Source: Flavobacterium agri (GTDB lineage Bacteria; Bacteroidota; Bacteroidia; Flavobacteriales; Flavobacteriaceae). From it: a stretch of DNA of 64,000 nt. The stretch spans positions 1-64,000 of the forward strand of contig NZ_JACBJI010000004.1 of the NCBI RefSeq assembly GCF_013401995.1, written 5' to 3'. This document shows, piece after piece, positions 1 through 8,488 of the stretch. The notes beneath the pieces are model-generated. The model had not been told where the DNA came from. It worked only from the letters and a program-made list of their open reading frames with translations, and searched no databases. The translations under genes and the position numbers were made by a program. Each line of letters starts with the position of its first letter. Position 1 is the stretch's first letter.

Positions 1-93
1 GGGGAGAGCGAGCCTAAGGTGCAGTGCGAGCCGTGCAGCGAGGAGCAGCACGCCCAGAACAGGCGAAGCGAGTTCCTTATCGTGAAGCAGTAA
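1..93 (+). CDS. OmpA family protein, C-terminal end (partial)
   Basis: The window opens inside a coding region: frame 1 reads 30 codons to a TAA at 91-93. The tail contains N-R-R-S-E-F (residues 20-25 of the fragment) and ends -FLIVKQ. This matches the end of the peptidoglycan-binding OmpA C-terminal domain, whose double arginine is conserved, as it appears in flavobacterial OmpA/TPR proteins. The two cysteines in a C-x-x-C just before it are also common there. The 5' part lies outside the window, so signal peptide and domain order are unknown. A terminator follows 20 bases after the stop. Confidence 0.8.
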   Translation, partial: GESEPKVQCEPCSEEQHAQNRRSEFLIVKQ

Positions 94-113
94 GTACATA
101 TAAGATTTCATAC

Positions 114-147
114 AATAGAGCTGGATTTATTCCGGCTCTATTTTTTT
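114..147 (+). terminator. Rho-independent terminator after the OmpA-family gene
   Basis: AATAGAGC pairs with GCTCTATT, with an inner GGA/TCC extension, followed by an unbroken T run. It lies 20 bases after the stop at 93. Confidence 0.85.
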
Positions 148-220
148 GATAGCATATCCACAACAAGTAGATTGGGCAAGAAAATGCATCGAGAGTCCGC
201 AATTTCAATATGATTAAAGT

Positions 221-1279
221 ATGAAACTAGAAATTAGACACAGGATAGAAATAGCAGATGGAACCATTGCAGCTGCCGGATTCGACACAGCCGGACAAGT
301 GGTTTTTCTAACGGAAAGCGGTAAAGTGTACCGTTATATAAAATCGACGAAGCAATTCCATCATTTGTTTTCTGCGACAACAGCGTTTGCGTTTGAGGAC
401 GGCGGTTTTGATTGCAAGGCCAAGTCAAGTATTTATGCGCAGTACGGTGCGGTCGCGGTAGTCAATGACTTTGGCCGTAACGGACTCGTATTTATCGAAT
501 CGGACCGTCAAGTGTTGAACCTTTTCCGAAAGGATTACCATGCCGATATCTCGAAGTTTCCGCTCACGTTTTTCGAAAAGGATGAACATTTCCATGTGAT
601 TTATCCAAACGATTGGAACCATATCCAGATCATGGATTTGAAAACGAGACAAATCTTGACGGCAGAAAAATCGTTGATCGAACAAAACGCAGAACAACGA
701 TATCGGGAATTCTATAAAAACGATTTTTCACGAAGTCTTCCGTGGCCGCCGCCATATGACTATTTCTACGGGGCGTTATCGGTTTCGAACGATCAAAAGA
801 GGTTTCTGAGTACAGGATGGGCTTGGGGTTCGAGCGACAATTATCGCGTTTATGACATCGACGATTTTCTGTCAAACGGCCGAATACAGGACATTTCGAT
901 CGGGCATTGGGAGCATGAGAACCGCGCCGCCTGTTGGATGGGAAATGATCGGGTTGCAATAGCGATTTATCCGTTTGAGGTAGATGAAGGTGAGGAAGGC
1001 CAATATGAAATCGCCATCTATAAGATTGCGGATTCAGAAGCTGTTCTGGAGCGCACAATAAGTACAGGAGATTTGAATGTGGTGAAGAGCAAGATGGTTT
1101 TTTGGGAGACCCGAAATTGCTTTGTGGTTATATCGGAAGTTGCAGGACTAGCTTTAATTCATTCGGATGGAGAAATACTTTTTCACGATCCCAATCTTAT
1201 TGCAGATGATTTTGATGTTGATTCGGGAAGCGTGTTACAAATCGAACGCGATTCAATAAATCTGTATGAGTTCAATTGA
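221..1279 (+). CDS. Hypothetical propeller-like protein
   Basis: A 352-residue protein with no signal peptide and no membrane segment, so probably cytoplasmic. It alternates short hydrophobic strands with aromatic/aspartate turns, as in WD40-like or YncE-like beta-propellers. Examples are 'VVFLTESGKVYRY' near residue 27 and 'NYRVYDIDDF' near 208, each ending in a strand and tight turn. I recognise no catalytic motif and no named family. It stands alone: a terminator ends the upstream gene and the next gene is convergent. The start at 221 is the first in-frame ATG, and there is no clear ribosome-binding site, as is usual in this phylum. The fold is inferred from strand periodicity only. Confidence 0.75.
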   Translation: MKLEIRHRIEIADGTIAAAGFDTAGQVVFLTESGKVYRYIKSTKQFHHLFSATTAFAFEDGGFDCKAKSSIYAQYGAVAVVNDFGRNGLVFIESDRQVLNLFRKDYHADISKFPLTFFEKDEHFHVIYPNDWNHIQIMDLKTRQILTAEKSLIEQNAEQRYREFYKNDFSRSLPWPPPYDYFYGALSVSNDQKRFLSTGWAWGSSDNYRVYDIDDFLSNGRIQDISIGHWEHENRAACWMGNDRVAIAIYPFEVDEGEEGQYEIAIYKIADSEAVLERTISTGDLNVVKSKMVFWETRNCFVVISEVAGLALIHSDGEILFHDPNLIADDFDVDSGSVLQIERDSINLYEFN

Positions 1280-1440
1280 ATGGCTTTCTGGCTTGAAATG
1301 GAGCCTTTAAACCAACAAACTCCTTTTTTGGAGTAATGGTGTCGTCAGAAGCAATTTGATGGCTCAAAATCCCTAGATTCGGTAAAAAGTCGTTTAAGAA
1401 GCCTTGCGGAAGAAAGATAAACCAGACCAGTACAAATAAA

Positions 1441-1466
1441 AAAAGCGGATCGAATGACCCGCTTTT
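1441..1466 (-). terminator. Terminator of the receptor/lipoprotein operon
   Basis: AAAAGCGG pairs with CCGCTTTT. Read leftwards it is followed by a T-rich tail (complement of AATAAAA). It lies 18 bases beyond the stop of the DUF5689 lipoprotein and can also stop the convergent gene ending at 1279. Confidence 0.75.
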
Positions 1467-1483
1467 AATTTTATGTATGAACC

Positions 1484-2905
1484 TTAGTTAACGACGATGT
1501 TGTCGAGATCCATATTGGTAGTAAAGGCAGGATCTGAAATGCCTGATCCGATGTACTCGAAGATGAAATATCCGTTTCCGGTCAAATTCGACGGAATATT
1601 ATACGTTCCACTTGGAGTAAAGGCGCCAGTCGATGTTGTTCCTGTGGAGATCGAGAAATTCGAAGTAATATTCACCAATGTAGCATCGGTAATATCTGAA
1701 CCAGGAATATAATCCATGCTATAATATACTTTCAGCGAATTATGACCCGTTACAAGAAACGAAGCACGTGAGTCAAATTTAAATGTATTGGCCGCAGTCA
1801 TATCGACAGGTACGATGAAAAGCGTACGGTTGTTTTCGGGAGTTCCGCCAAACGAAGTCATCTGGATGAATTTGTTCACCGGAGTACCGTTAGAGCGCAC
1901 TCTCCAATAACGTGAACCCACGACGGCATCGTTGATGTATTTCGGGAAGATGTACTGGCCAGTTGTATTCGAACCGGCAGAATAACTTTCGAAATTCTCG
2001 GTGAAAGATCCGGAATATACGATTGCACTACCGCCTACCGCAGGATAAGGATCGACGCGAGGCCCATCTAAATGAAGGTCGCTTTGCGAACGTACCAAGA
2101 ATTGGAAATCATCCTGATATTTGGTCAAAACGCCACGGATCGTTCCGCTTCCTTCAGGAACCATTTGGCCTGCGAATGATGCGAAACTGCTGAAGCGGAT
2201 GAATTCCTGTCCGCCTGTTTGCGGAAGTGTAGCGCTTTCGATCAAGTGGTTTGTAGCACCGCCGCCCGAATCGACATCGTAGAATTTTCTTCCTAGTGAA
2301 CTGTCGGCGAACTGAACACTTTGGATATCGACCAACAAACCTTGGTATTGGTTCTGGAAGAGATTGGTGAAGTTTACCGCTGTCACCAATTGAGATTCGG
2401 CTACTTCGTCACAGCTCAAGAACACGAAATTCTTCCACTCTGTTTCATTAAGACGTCCGATCTCGGCTGGCTCGTTAGGGTTTGGCTGGTAAATGCCTCC
2501 GATTGAAAGGATGCCGTCTACGATAGCCGTGTGAAGCCCTTTCAGTTTGATGTAGACTTTGCGTCCAGGATAGAAACCTTCACCGAACGAAGTCGTAAGG
2601 TCGAGCGGAAGGCTGAATCCGATAGGAAGGCTGCCGTCTGTAGAAAGCGTTTGCAAATAAACCGTCTTGTAGAAGTTTCCTTTTTCATCGTTCGAAGTCA
2701 CATAGCCTTCGATGATGTCGTCGGCCATGTATTCTACCGGAGTCGAGGTAGCTGCCAATTTCACATCGGCAACCGATTTGTTCGCTGTAAGTCCCGGATC
2801 AACACATTCGTTTTGCGGGGCCGAATAATCGTCGTCATTCACACAGCCTGTGAAAAGACCGATCGAAAGCAACAACAATCCTGATATTTTTATAATGGAT
2901 TTCAT
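1484..2905 (-). CDS. DUF5689 domain lipoprotein
   Basis: A 473-residue surface or periplasmic lipoprotein: a hydrophobic leader ends in the lipobox L-F-T-G-C (Cys about residue 21) followed by acidic N-D-D-D, the usual flavobacterial lipoprotein export context. Residues about 45-280 look like a DUF5689 module: paired OB-fold-like repeats with strings such as 'EGYVTSNDEKGNFYKTVYLQ' and 'GVLTKYQDDFQFLVRS'. The C-terminal 180 residues resemble the choice-of-anchor-J jelly-roll ('FTENFESYSAG', 'NMDLDNIVV'). It is the last gene of a leftward operon, 6 bases after the small lipoprotein and behind the TonB receptor, which suggests it captures the receptor's ligand. The OB-like repeats resemble modules of extracellular nucleases, so nucleic-acid binding is plausible but inferred. 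Confidence 0.85.
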   Translation of the reverse strand: MKSIIKISGLLLLSIGLFTGCVNDDDYSAPQNECVDPGLTANKSVADVKLAATSTPVEYMADDIIEGYVTSNDEKGNFYKTVYLQTLSTDGSLPIGFSLPLDLTTSFGEGFYPGRKVYIKLKGLHTAIVDGILSIGGIYQPNPNEPAEIGRLNETEWKNFVFLSCDEVAESQLVTAVNFTNLFQNQYQGLLVDIQSVQFADSSLGRKFYDVDSGGGATNHLIESATLPQTGGQEFIRFSSFASFAGQMVPEGSGTIRGVLTKYQDDFQFLVRSQSDLHLDGPRVDPYPAVGGSAIVYSGSFTENFESYSAGSNTTGQYIFPKYINDAVVGSRYWRVRSNGTPVNKFIQMTSFGGTPENNRTLFIVPVDMTAANTFKFDSRASFLVTGHNSLKVYYSMDYIPGSDITDATLVNITSNFSISTGTTSTGAFTPSGTYNIPSNLTGNGYFIFEYIGSGISDPAFTTNMDLDNIVVN

Positions 2906-2911
2906 AGCAGA

Positions 2912-3550
2912 TTAATTTTGGTAAGTGATTTTCACGTTGTCGATTTGATAACCTCCGTCAAGGTTCGGATTGGTTCCTGAACCGACCACTTTGAACGCGA
3001 TATGAACGGTTCCCGTATAACCCGAAAGATCGATGTCGCCCGAATCCTGGAATTCGAAATACGTAGCGCTCGTACCCGGAACATTTGCCGGAAGCGGCGT
3101 CCATGTAGCCGAAGTGATATTGGCCTCGTTTCCGTCGTAATCGGTAGAAATCAACACTTGAAACGTATTGGCCGCGTTCGTAACGTAGCTTTGAGAAATC
3201 TGGAAAGACAGCACCTCGCCCGTATACGTGTCCATGTTTACAGCGGGAGATATAAGCCATCCGATATTGACCGGATCCCTGTCTTCTGCGATTGGCTCGT
3301 AAGCAGTAAACTCGGCATAATTGTTATCTCCGTAATACTGGGATTTCCAAGGCATGTCACCGGCTTCGGCGTAGTTTTGCCAGCCTTGTATTTCTAGTGC
3401 GTCTCCGTCATACAATCCAACTTCGAAGTCCGTTCCGGCCAATGTCGGTGTGTAGTTCGCAAGTTCTGTATCGTCATCGCTTACACAGCTCGAAAGCAAT
3501 GCAGCCGAAGCGAAAGCAAATCCAAAAAGTTTAAACATTTTCATTTTCAT
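2912..3550 (-). CDS. Choice-of-anchor-J lipoprotein
   Basis: A 212-residue lipoprotein with leader 'MKMKMFKLFGFAFASAALLSSC' and lipobox L-S-S-C, followed by V-S-D-D-D. The body is a single beta-jelly-roll of the choice-of-anchor-J/cleaved-adhesin kind: W at the 'EIQGWQNYAE' turn, 'GWLISPAVNMD', 'VLISTDYDGNE' and the closing 'GGYQIDNVKI' are typical landmarks. It lies 5 bases after the TonB receptor and 6 before the DUF5689 lipoprotein, so the three are co-transcribed. The likely role is a surface ligand-binding accessory of the receptor; no enzyme motif is seen. The ligand is unknown. Confidence 0.85.
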   Translation of the reverse strand: MKMKMFKLFGFAFASAALLSSCVSDDDTELANYTPTLAGTDFEVGLYDGDALEIQGWQNYAEAGDMPWKSQYYGDNNYAEFTAYEPIAEDRDPVNIGWLISPAVNMDTYTGEVLSFQISQSYVTNAANTFQVLISTDYDGNEANITSATWTPLPANVPGTSATYFEFQDSGDIDLSGYTGTVHIAFKVVGSGTNPNLDGGYQIDNVKITYQN

Positions 3551-3555
3551 AGCTA

Positions 3556-6354
3556 TTAGAATTGGATATACAAGTTAACGAAATAAGTCCTTCCGTATCC
3601 GTAGAAATATTTAGGGCCGAACGCTGGAGTTCCGCTAGCCAAATCGCGATCAAGCTCGCGGTAGTTGGCGTTACGCGCCTGTTCGAAACCTCCTGTTTTG
3701 TATGATTCGTCCAAAAGGTTGTTGATACTCGCGAAGAAACCGAATGTCTTTCCGTCGATTCTCCAAGACTTTCCGCCTGTAAGGTTCAAAAGGAAGAAGT
3801 TGTCGAATTTTTCTTGTTTCAACAATTGGCGTGCACGATTCTGGTCGATGTTGATGAACGATTCGCCTGTTTGCGGATCGCGGAAGAAATTGTCCGTACG
3901 CAAGATAGGAGACACGTCAAGATAATTGTCGGCCAAGTAGTTTCCGTTGGCACCGATCCACCAGAAATGCGGGTCGCGGTATTCCAAACCAAGTGAGTAA
4001 GCCTGTTGTGGCGTTCCCGGTAATTTGTAATCTTTCATGCGCGAAGCACCGTAAGCGATAAGCGGGTTCGGGTTTTCGGCAGTAGCGGCAGCATCCTGGT
4101 TCAAGAAAACGATAGGATTGTTGTCGTACGTGTATTGTCCGTAAGCGGCACTACCCAAGATTTTGATGGTCGGTGTGATTTGGTACTCCAAACCAAGTTC
4201 TCCACCCATGTATTTCTTGTCGAGGTGCGTTACCGTTTCGGCTACGAAAGCATCGGTGTTGTCACCAGTTCCGTCTGTATCTTCGAAAACGCCTTCGGCA
4301 AAGAAGAACGACGTTTCCGTTGCGTCTTTCACTTTCGCGAAATAACCTGTAAGACGCGCTTTCAATTTCGGTGTGCGGATCACGTAGCTACCATCGGCGC
4401 TCACGATTCTCTCGTCTACGGCATCTTCCATGATGAAGTTGTTCAAACGGGCGTTCGGGAACACGTTGCGCATCGTAGGCGCTTTGGTCATGTACAATCC
4501 GTTGAAAACAAGGTAATGCTGACCTGTGATTTTGTAAGTCAAACCACCTTTGAATCCGAAGTTTTCGAATACGATCGACTTGCTTTTCCCGAAAGAGTCG
4601 TTCGCATAATATCCGTTGCGGTACAAACCTTCGCGTTGGTATTCAGAGCGCGTGAAATTCTGCGCCATGTAGAAATCGACGCTCTTGTAAGCGAACTTGA
4701 ATTGCGTGAACGCGTCGGCAACGGTAGCCGTAAGGTTGTAGTTGTATCCGAAAGTATCACCTTCGCCAACGATGCGGTTCGGGTTGTTCAAGTCTGATTG
4801 TTCTTGGTCGCCTTCTCCGAACGGATCGATGTCGCGGTAGAAATTACCACCCATGAGGTCGAGCAAGTTCTGGAAGTTGTGCGATTTCAAATGACGGAAA
4901 GACGCACCAGCGTTCATCGCTACGTTCTCTGAAAGTTGAGAAGTGAAGATAGAGTTCGCTGTCCATTGCGTATCGTCCGTACGGTCTTCGTAAAGAACGT
5001 AAACCGAGTTTCCGTCTTCTGTGTGCTGGTTGGCATAGTACAAGAAATCCCAGTCGATTTGGCGATTCGTGCGGAACGTAGCGTTCTGTGCATACGTCGT
5101 GTACGGCTCTTGGTTTCCTACGAATACTCCGTTCAAATACGTTGAAGTGAAGTAGCTCGGAAGGTTTCTGTAATATGTTGGGTCTGGATTACGTGCATCC
5201 TGATAGTCAAGACGGCTGTTTCCTACGCTTCCTGTTTGGAAAGCCACGTTGGTCTGCAAGCTGCTCTTGTCGTTGAATTTCCAGTAGTGGGAAAGCATGT
5301 TGATCGGCTCTTCTACGTCTTTGTCGCGTGAGTTGCGCTTTTCTCCGTTCTGCCAACCCCAATACGAGTTGTATTTTTCGCCTGCAAGATTCGTAACCTC
5401 TGCCGTGTTCGGAGAGTTTTTCCCGCGGCTGTTCTGAGCGTAAATCGATGTGAAGTTCAAAGAGTGGTGCTCGTTGAAACGTTTCTCGACACTTGCGAAC
5501 AAAGAGAACGCGTCGTAATCCGTTCCTTCGAAGTAACCTTCCTGAGCCCAACGGCGTGAACCTGACACTACGTAAGCCCATCCATTTTTGCTCATGCCAG
5601 AAGCGTGTGTTCCCATTGCTCTCCAGCTGTAATTTGTGTTGGTTCCCGAGAAAGAAACGCGGGTTCCAGGACGGAAAATCGAAGCTCTTGTGTTGATTTC
5701 CTGTGTTCCGAGGATGCTTCCGAAAGTGTAATCGGATGCGGCAGTACCCATGGTGAATTCCTGGTTACGCGTAGCATCGTTCAAACCACCCCAGTTGCTC
5801 CACTGCGGACGTCCGTCGTATATTTTGTTCATGGTCACACCATTGATCATGGTCACACCGTATTCGTTGTCCAAACCTCTGATGCGGAAACGCGCCTGTC
5901 CCCAGTTGAAGGCCGCAGCCTGTTGGAAAGCATCGCGAGTCGCCTGAAGCAATCCGGCGGTGTTTTCAGAACCGCTGTTGTCGTCACCAAGGTCATTTTC
6001 GGTGATCGTGATCAAGCTGAGCTGCTGTTCAGAAGAAATATCCTCTTCCAAAGCTACAGTCCCGATGTCAAGGACTTGCCCTTGTACGATTGTTACCGGA
6101 ACGATCTGGTCTTTGTATCCGGTACTTTTGATTTGAACCATCTGTTCGCCTGCAGCGACGTCTTGCTTGAAAGAGAAGACACCATTTTGGTCAGTGAGTT
6201 CAGTGAGATTGGTGTTCATCACAGCCACCACGACATTGGGCATCGGGCGTTGCGATTTTGCATCCACGACCTTACCGGTCACTCCGGTCGGCGCTTGTGA
6301 AAATGCGATAAGCGCCTGCAAAGAGAGTAGGACGCTAAGGACAAGTTTTCTCAT
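3556..6354 (-). CDS. TonB-dependent outer-membrane receptor with carboxypeptidase-like domain
   Basis: 932 residues. A signal peptide (cleaved near 'ALIAFSQA') is followed by a CarboxypepD_reg-like beta-sandwich (about 20-105: 'GVTGKVVDAKSQRPMPNVVV'). Then comes a plug domain (about 125-240, with 'RFRIRGLDNEYGVTMING') and a long 22-strand barrel ending in aromatic 'YFVNLYIQF', the C-terminal signal for outer-membrane insertion. It would import a ligand using TonB/ExbBD energy. It heads a leftward operon with two lipoproteins and is divergent from a secreted nuclease across 135 bases. It is not a SusC protein by length or by partner: no SusD RagB-like gene is adjacent. A minus-strand -7 box (TACATTTG) lies at 6409-6416. 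Confidence 0.93.
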   Translation of the reverse strand: MRKLVLSVLLSLQALIAFSQAPTGVTGKVVDAKSQRPMPNVVVAVMNTNLTELTDQNGVFSFKQDVAAGEQMVQIKSTGYKDQIVPVTIVQGQVLDIGTVALEEDISSEQQLSLITITENDLGDDNSGSENTAGLLQATRDAFQQAAAFNWGQARFRIRGLDNEYGVTMINGVTMNKIYDGRPQWSNWGGLNDATRNQEFTMGTAASDYTFGSILGTQEINTRASIFRPGTRVSFSGTNTNYSWRAMGTHASGMSKNGWAYVVSGSRRWAQEGYFEGTDYDAFSLFASVEKRFNEHHSLNFTSIYAQNSRGKNSPNTAEVTNLAGEKYNSYWGWQNGEKRNSRDKDVEEPINMLSHYWKFNDKSSLQTNVAFQTGSVGNSRLDYQDARNPDPTYYRNLPSYFTSTYLNGVFVGNQEPYTTYAQNATFRTNRQIDWDFLYYANQHTEDGNSVYVLYEDRTDDTQWTANSIFTSQLSENVAMNAGASFRHLKSHNFQNLLDLMGGNFYRDIDPFGEGDQEQSDLNNPNRIVGEGDTFGYNYNLTATVADAFTQFKFAYKSVDFYMAQNFTRSEYQREGLYRNGYYANDSFGKSKSIVFENFGFKGGLTYKITGQHYLVFNGLYMTKAPTMRNVFPNARLNNFIMEDAVDERIVSADGSYVIRTPKLKARLTGYFAKVKDATETSFFFAEGVFEDTDGTGDNTDAFVAETVTHLDKKYMGGELGLEYQITPTIKILGSAAYGQYTYDNNPIVFLNQDAAATAENPNPLIAYGASRMKDYKLPGTPQQAYSLGLEYRDPHFWWIGANGNYLADNYLDVSPILRTDNFFRDPQTGESFINIDQNRARQLLKQEKFDNFFLLNLTGGKSWRIDGKTFGFFASINNLLDESYKTGGFEQARNANYRELDRDLASGTPAFGPKYFYGYGRTYFVNLYIQF

Positions 6355-6408
6355 ATAAAAAATTAAAATTAATTCAGTGTCAGAGTCTTAATAAAAACTT
6401 AAAGCGGG

Positions 6409-6416
6409 CAAATGTA
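6409..6416 (-). promoter_or_regulatory. Putative -7 box for the TonB receptor operon
   Basis: CAAATGTA on the plus strand is TACATTTG on the minus strand, matching TAnnTTTG, 55 bases upstream of the receptor ATG. No convincing -33 TTG is seen at the expected distance. Confidence 0.5.
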
Positions 6417-6436
6417 CTGCTTTTAATAATATTATT

Positions 6437-6444
6437 TACTTTTG
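6437..6444 (+). promoter_or_regulatory. Putative -7 box for the secreted nuclease gene
   Basis: TACTTTTG matches TAnnTTTG, 45 bases upstream of the ATG at 6490. Only 20 bases separate it from the divergent receptor -7 box, so both promoters share one short control region. Confidence 0.5.
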
Positions 6445-6489
6445 GCCCGAGTTTTGTTCAAAACTTGACTTTAAATTAATATTCGATTT

Positions 6490-7593
6490 ATGACGATTAG
6501 AAAATTCATGGCCGCTTTCATTGTGTTATTCGCAATAACCTCGGTCAAATCACAGGAAAAACAGTATAAAGTGCATACGGTCGCTTTCTACAACTTGGAA
6601 AACCTGTTCGATACCATCAACGGACCGAACAACGACGAAGAATACTTGCCGGCAAAGGGCTGGACGCAGAAAAAGTACAAGAAGAAACTCGACAATTTAG
6701 GGCGCGTGCTTCCGCAGATCGGAACCAACGACAAACAGAAGGAATCTCCGGTGATTATCGGCTGTTCCGAAATCGAGAACAGAGGCGTGCTTGAGGATTT
6801 GGTCAAGAATTACCAAATGATCGGCAAAGACTATGGCGTCGTACATTTCGATTCACCAGATAAGCGTGGGATTGACGTCGGTCTTCTTTATCAGAAGAAA
6901 TACTTCAAACCGACCAGTTACAAGAACATCCCGTTGTTGATCACGACCGATGAAGGCAAAAAAGCCGACAAGGACGACAAAGAAGACAAAAGCGAAGACG
7001 ACAACGCCGCCGCAACCGCCGGACCCGACAAACGCGTCTACACCCGCGACCAATTGCTCGTGACCGGTTTGCTCGAAGGTGAAGAAGTGCATATCATCGT
7101 CAACCACTGGCCATCGCGCTCGGGTGGCGAGAAAAAGTCGAGTCCTTTCCGCGAGGCAGCAGGTCGTTTGAATAGAAAAATCATCGACTCCTTAATAAAG
7201 ATCAACCCGAACGCCAAAATCATCACGATGGGCGACTTGAACGACGGCCCTTACAACAAGAGCGTCAAACAAGGAATCGGTGCTAAACTCAAGAAAGAAG
7301 AATTGAAGCAAGGCGACATCTACAATCCGTTCGAGCAAATGCAGAAAAACGGCGAAGCGACTTTGTTTTACCGCGATGCGGGCGACATCTTCGACCAGAT
7401 CATGGTTTCCGAAGGTTTCTGCAAGCCCGATGCCAAAGGCTGGAAATATTGGAAAGCGGGCATCTACAACAAATCGTTCCTGATCCAGACTTCGGGACAG
7501 TACAAAGGATATCCGTTGCGTAATTCGACTTCCGAGCCAGGCTTTAGCGACCACTTTCCGGTGTATGTGTATTTGATTAAGGAAGTGAAATAA
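6490..7593 (+). CDS. Secreted endonuclease/exonuclease/phosphatase family protein
   Basis: 367 residues with a signal peptide (hydrophobic 7-18, cleavage near K-S-Q at 20-22), so it acts in the periplasm or outside. The metal-dependent phosphodiesterase fold is intact: N-L-E-N-L-F-D at 35-41, the metal-binding E in 'GCSEIENRG' (E94), D-x-x-D-V-G-L-L-Y near 126-134, N-H-W-P-S-R at 205-210, G-D-L-N-D at 248-252 and the closing S-D-H at 353-355. Residues 157-180 are a Lys/Asp linker not usual in the fold. The family cleaves DNA/RNA or other phosphodiesters. The divergent TonB receptor with an OB-like lipoprotein suggests scavenging of nucleic acids, which is inference. Stop at 7593 is followed by a terminator. 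Confidence 0.92.
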   Translation: MTIRKFMAAFIVLFAITSVKSQEKQYKVHTVAFYNLENLFDTINGPNNDEEYLPAKGWTQKKYKKKLDNLGRVLPQIGTNDKQKESPVIIGCSEIENRGVLEDLVKNYQMIGKDYGVVHFDSPDKRGIDVGLLYQKKYFKPTSYKNIPLLITTDEGKKADKDDKEDKSEDDNAAATAGPDKRVYTRDQLLVTGLLEGEEVHIIVNHWPSRSGGEKKSSPFREAAGRLNRKIIDSLIKINPNAKIITMGDLNDGPYNKSVKQGIGAKLKKEELKQGDIYNPFEQMQKNGEATLFYRDAGDIFDQIMVSEGFCKPDAKGWKYWKAGIYNKSFLIQTSGQYKGYPLRNSTSEPGFSDHFPVYVYLIKEVK

Positions 7594-7608
7594 GACGAAA
7601 AGAGAGTA

Positions 7609-7628
7609 GATCGATAGATAATAGACGG
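7609..7628. repeat. Fold-back repeat family, locus A, left arm
   Basis: GATCGATAGATAATAGACGG, a copy of the GATAGATAATAGACGG unit that recurs near 14,053, 28,241 and 39,201. A partial second copy starts at 7681 (GATAGATAAT). It overlaps the left side of the nuclease terminator. Confidence 0.75.
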
Positions 7629-7656
7629 ACTGGTGAAATTCATCGGTCCGTTTTTT
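7625..7656 (+). terminator. Terminator of the nuclease gene
   Basis: ACGGAC pairs with GTCCGT, with an inner GGTG/CATC extension, followed by six T. The left strand of the stem is built from the end of the fold-back repeat unit. Confidence 0.85.
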
Positions 7657-7768
7657 ATTAAGGGAAAAGATGACCCGAACGATAGATAATGGGCGCATAG
7701 AAAATCGATAGACCAGTTTTAGGAAACCCATATCCATCTAAAGAAATTGCGTAATTTTATACCACACG

Positions 7769-7798
7769 GTCTATCATCTATCCGTCCATTATTTATCA
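7769..7798. repeat. Fold-back repeat family, locus A, right arm
   Basis: Inverted copy of the unit (reverse complement begins GATAAATAATGGACGG and continues with ATAGATGATAGACC). It ends 20 bases before the ATG of the 3-hydroxyanthranilate dioxygenase gene at 7819, so it lies in that gene's promoter or leader. Confidence 0.75.
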
Positions 7799-7818
7799 TC
7801 CGAAAAATCATCCCAGTC

Positions 7819-8355
7819 ATGCCCATCACACCACCTTTCAACCTCAATAAATGGATAGACGAGAACCGTCATTTGCTCAAACCGCCCGTCGGGAACAAGA
7901 ACATCTATCCGCTGTCACAAGATTATATCGTCATGGTCGTCGTGGGCCCGAATGCGCGAAAGGATTACCATTATAACGAAACGGAGGAACTTTTCTACCA
8001 ACTCGAAGGATCGATAAAAGTCATCGTGCAAGACGAAGGCCAACGTCGTGAAATGGAACTCAACGCGGGTGAAATGTATCTGCATCCGGCCAAAACACCG
8101 CATTCACCGGTGCGTTCGGCGAATTCCATCGGACTTGTGATAGAAAGGGTTCGCGCAGGCAAAGGCTTTACCGACGGACTGCTTTGGTTTTGCGAGAACT
8201 GCAACCACAAACTGCACGAGGTGTATTTCGAACTGCACGATATAGAAAAAGATTTCCTACCGCATTACAAGCATTTTTATAACTCCGAGGAATTGCGCAC
8301 TTGCGATAAATGCGGGACGGTGATGGAAACTGATCCTCGTTACGTTTCGGAATAG
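7819..8355 (+). CDS. nbaC: 3-hydroxyanthranilate 3,4-dioxygenase
   Basis: 178 residues, the normal length of the bacterial enzyme, which opens the ring of 3-hydroxyanthranilate in the kynurenine pathway toward quinolinate or the 2-aminomuconate route. It is a small cupin: 'YHYNETEELFYQLEG' supplies the His and Glu iron ligands and 'KTPHSPVR' the second His. The C-terminal rubredoxin-like metal site of bacterial homologues is present as C-E-N-C and C-D-K-C. I start it at the ATG at 7819 (MPITPPFNLNKW), not at 7747: the longer frame adds 24 residues with no family match that run through the intergenic repeat. Tryptophan 2,3-dioxygenase, the first pathway step, is 50 kb away at 58,377. Confidence 0.93.
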   Translation: MPITPPFNLNKWIDENRHLLKPPVGNKNIYPLSQDYIVMVVVGPNARKDYHYNETEELFYQLEGSIKVIVQDEGQRREMELNAGEMYLHPAKTPHSPVRSANSIGLVIERVRAGKGFTDGLLWFCENCNHKLHEVYFELHDIEKDFLPHYKHFYNSEELRTCDKCGTVMETDPRYVSE

Positions 8356-8377
8356 TATCCTATAAAAGTATTGGCTC

Positions 8378-8407
8378 AGATTCCTCCTTCGTCGGAATCT
8401 AATTTTT
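8378..8407 (+). terminator. Terminator after the 3-hydroxyanthranilate dioxygenase gene
   Basis: AGATTCC pairs with GGAATCT, with T-rich tail TAATTTTT, 23 bases after the stop. Confidence 0.7.
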
Positions 8408-8463
8408 AATGAATGTTGAACAACGATTAACGGACAACGAATGTCGAACAAATCCGAAAACGA

Positions 8464-8471
8464 TATATTTG
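8464..8471 (+). promoter_or_regulatory. -7 box of the aldehyde dehydrogenase gene
   Basis: TATATTTG, an exact TAnnTTTG match, 17 bases before the ATG at 8489. Because it lies inside the longer frame that opens at 8441, it argues for the downstream start. Confidence 0.6.
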
Positions 8472-8488
8472 CACCAAATTTTCAAATT

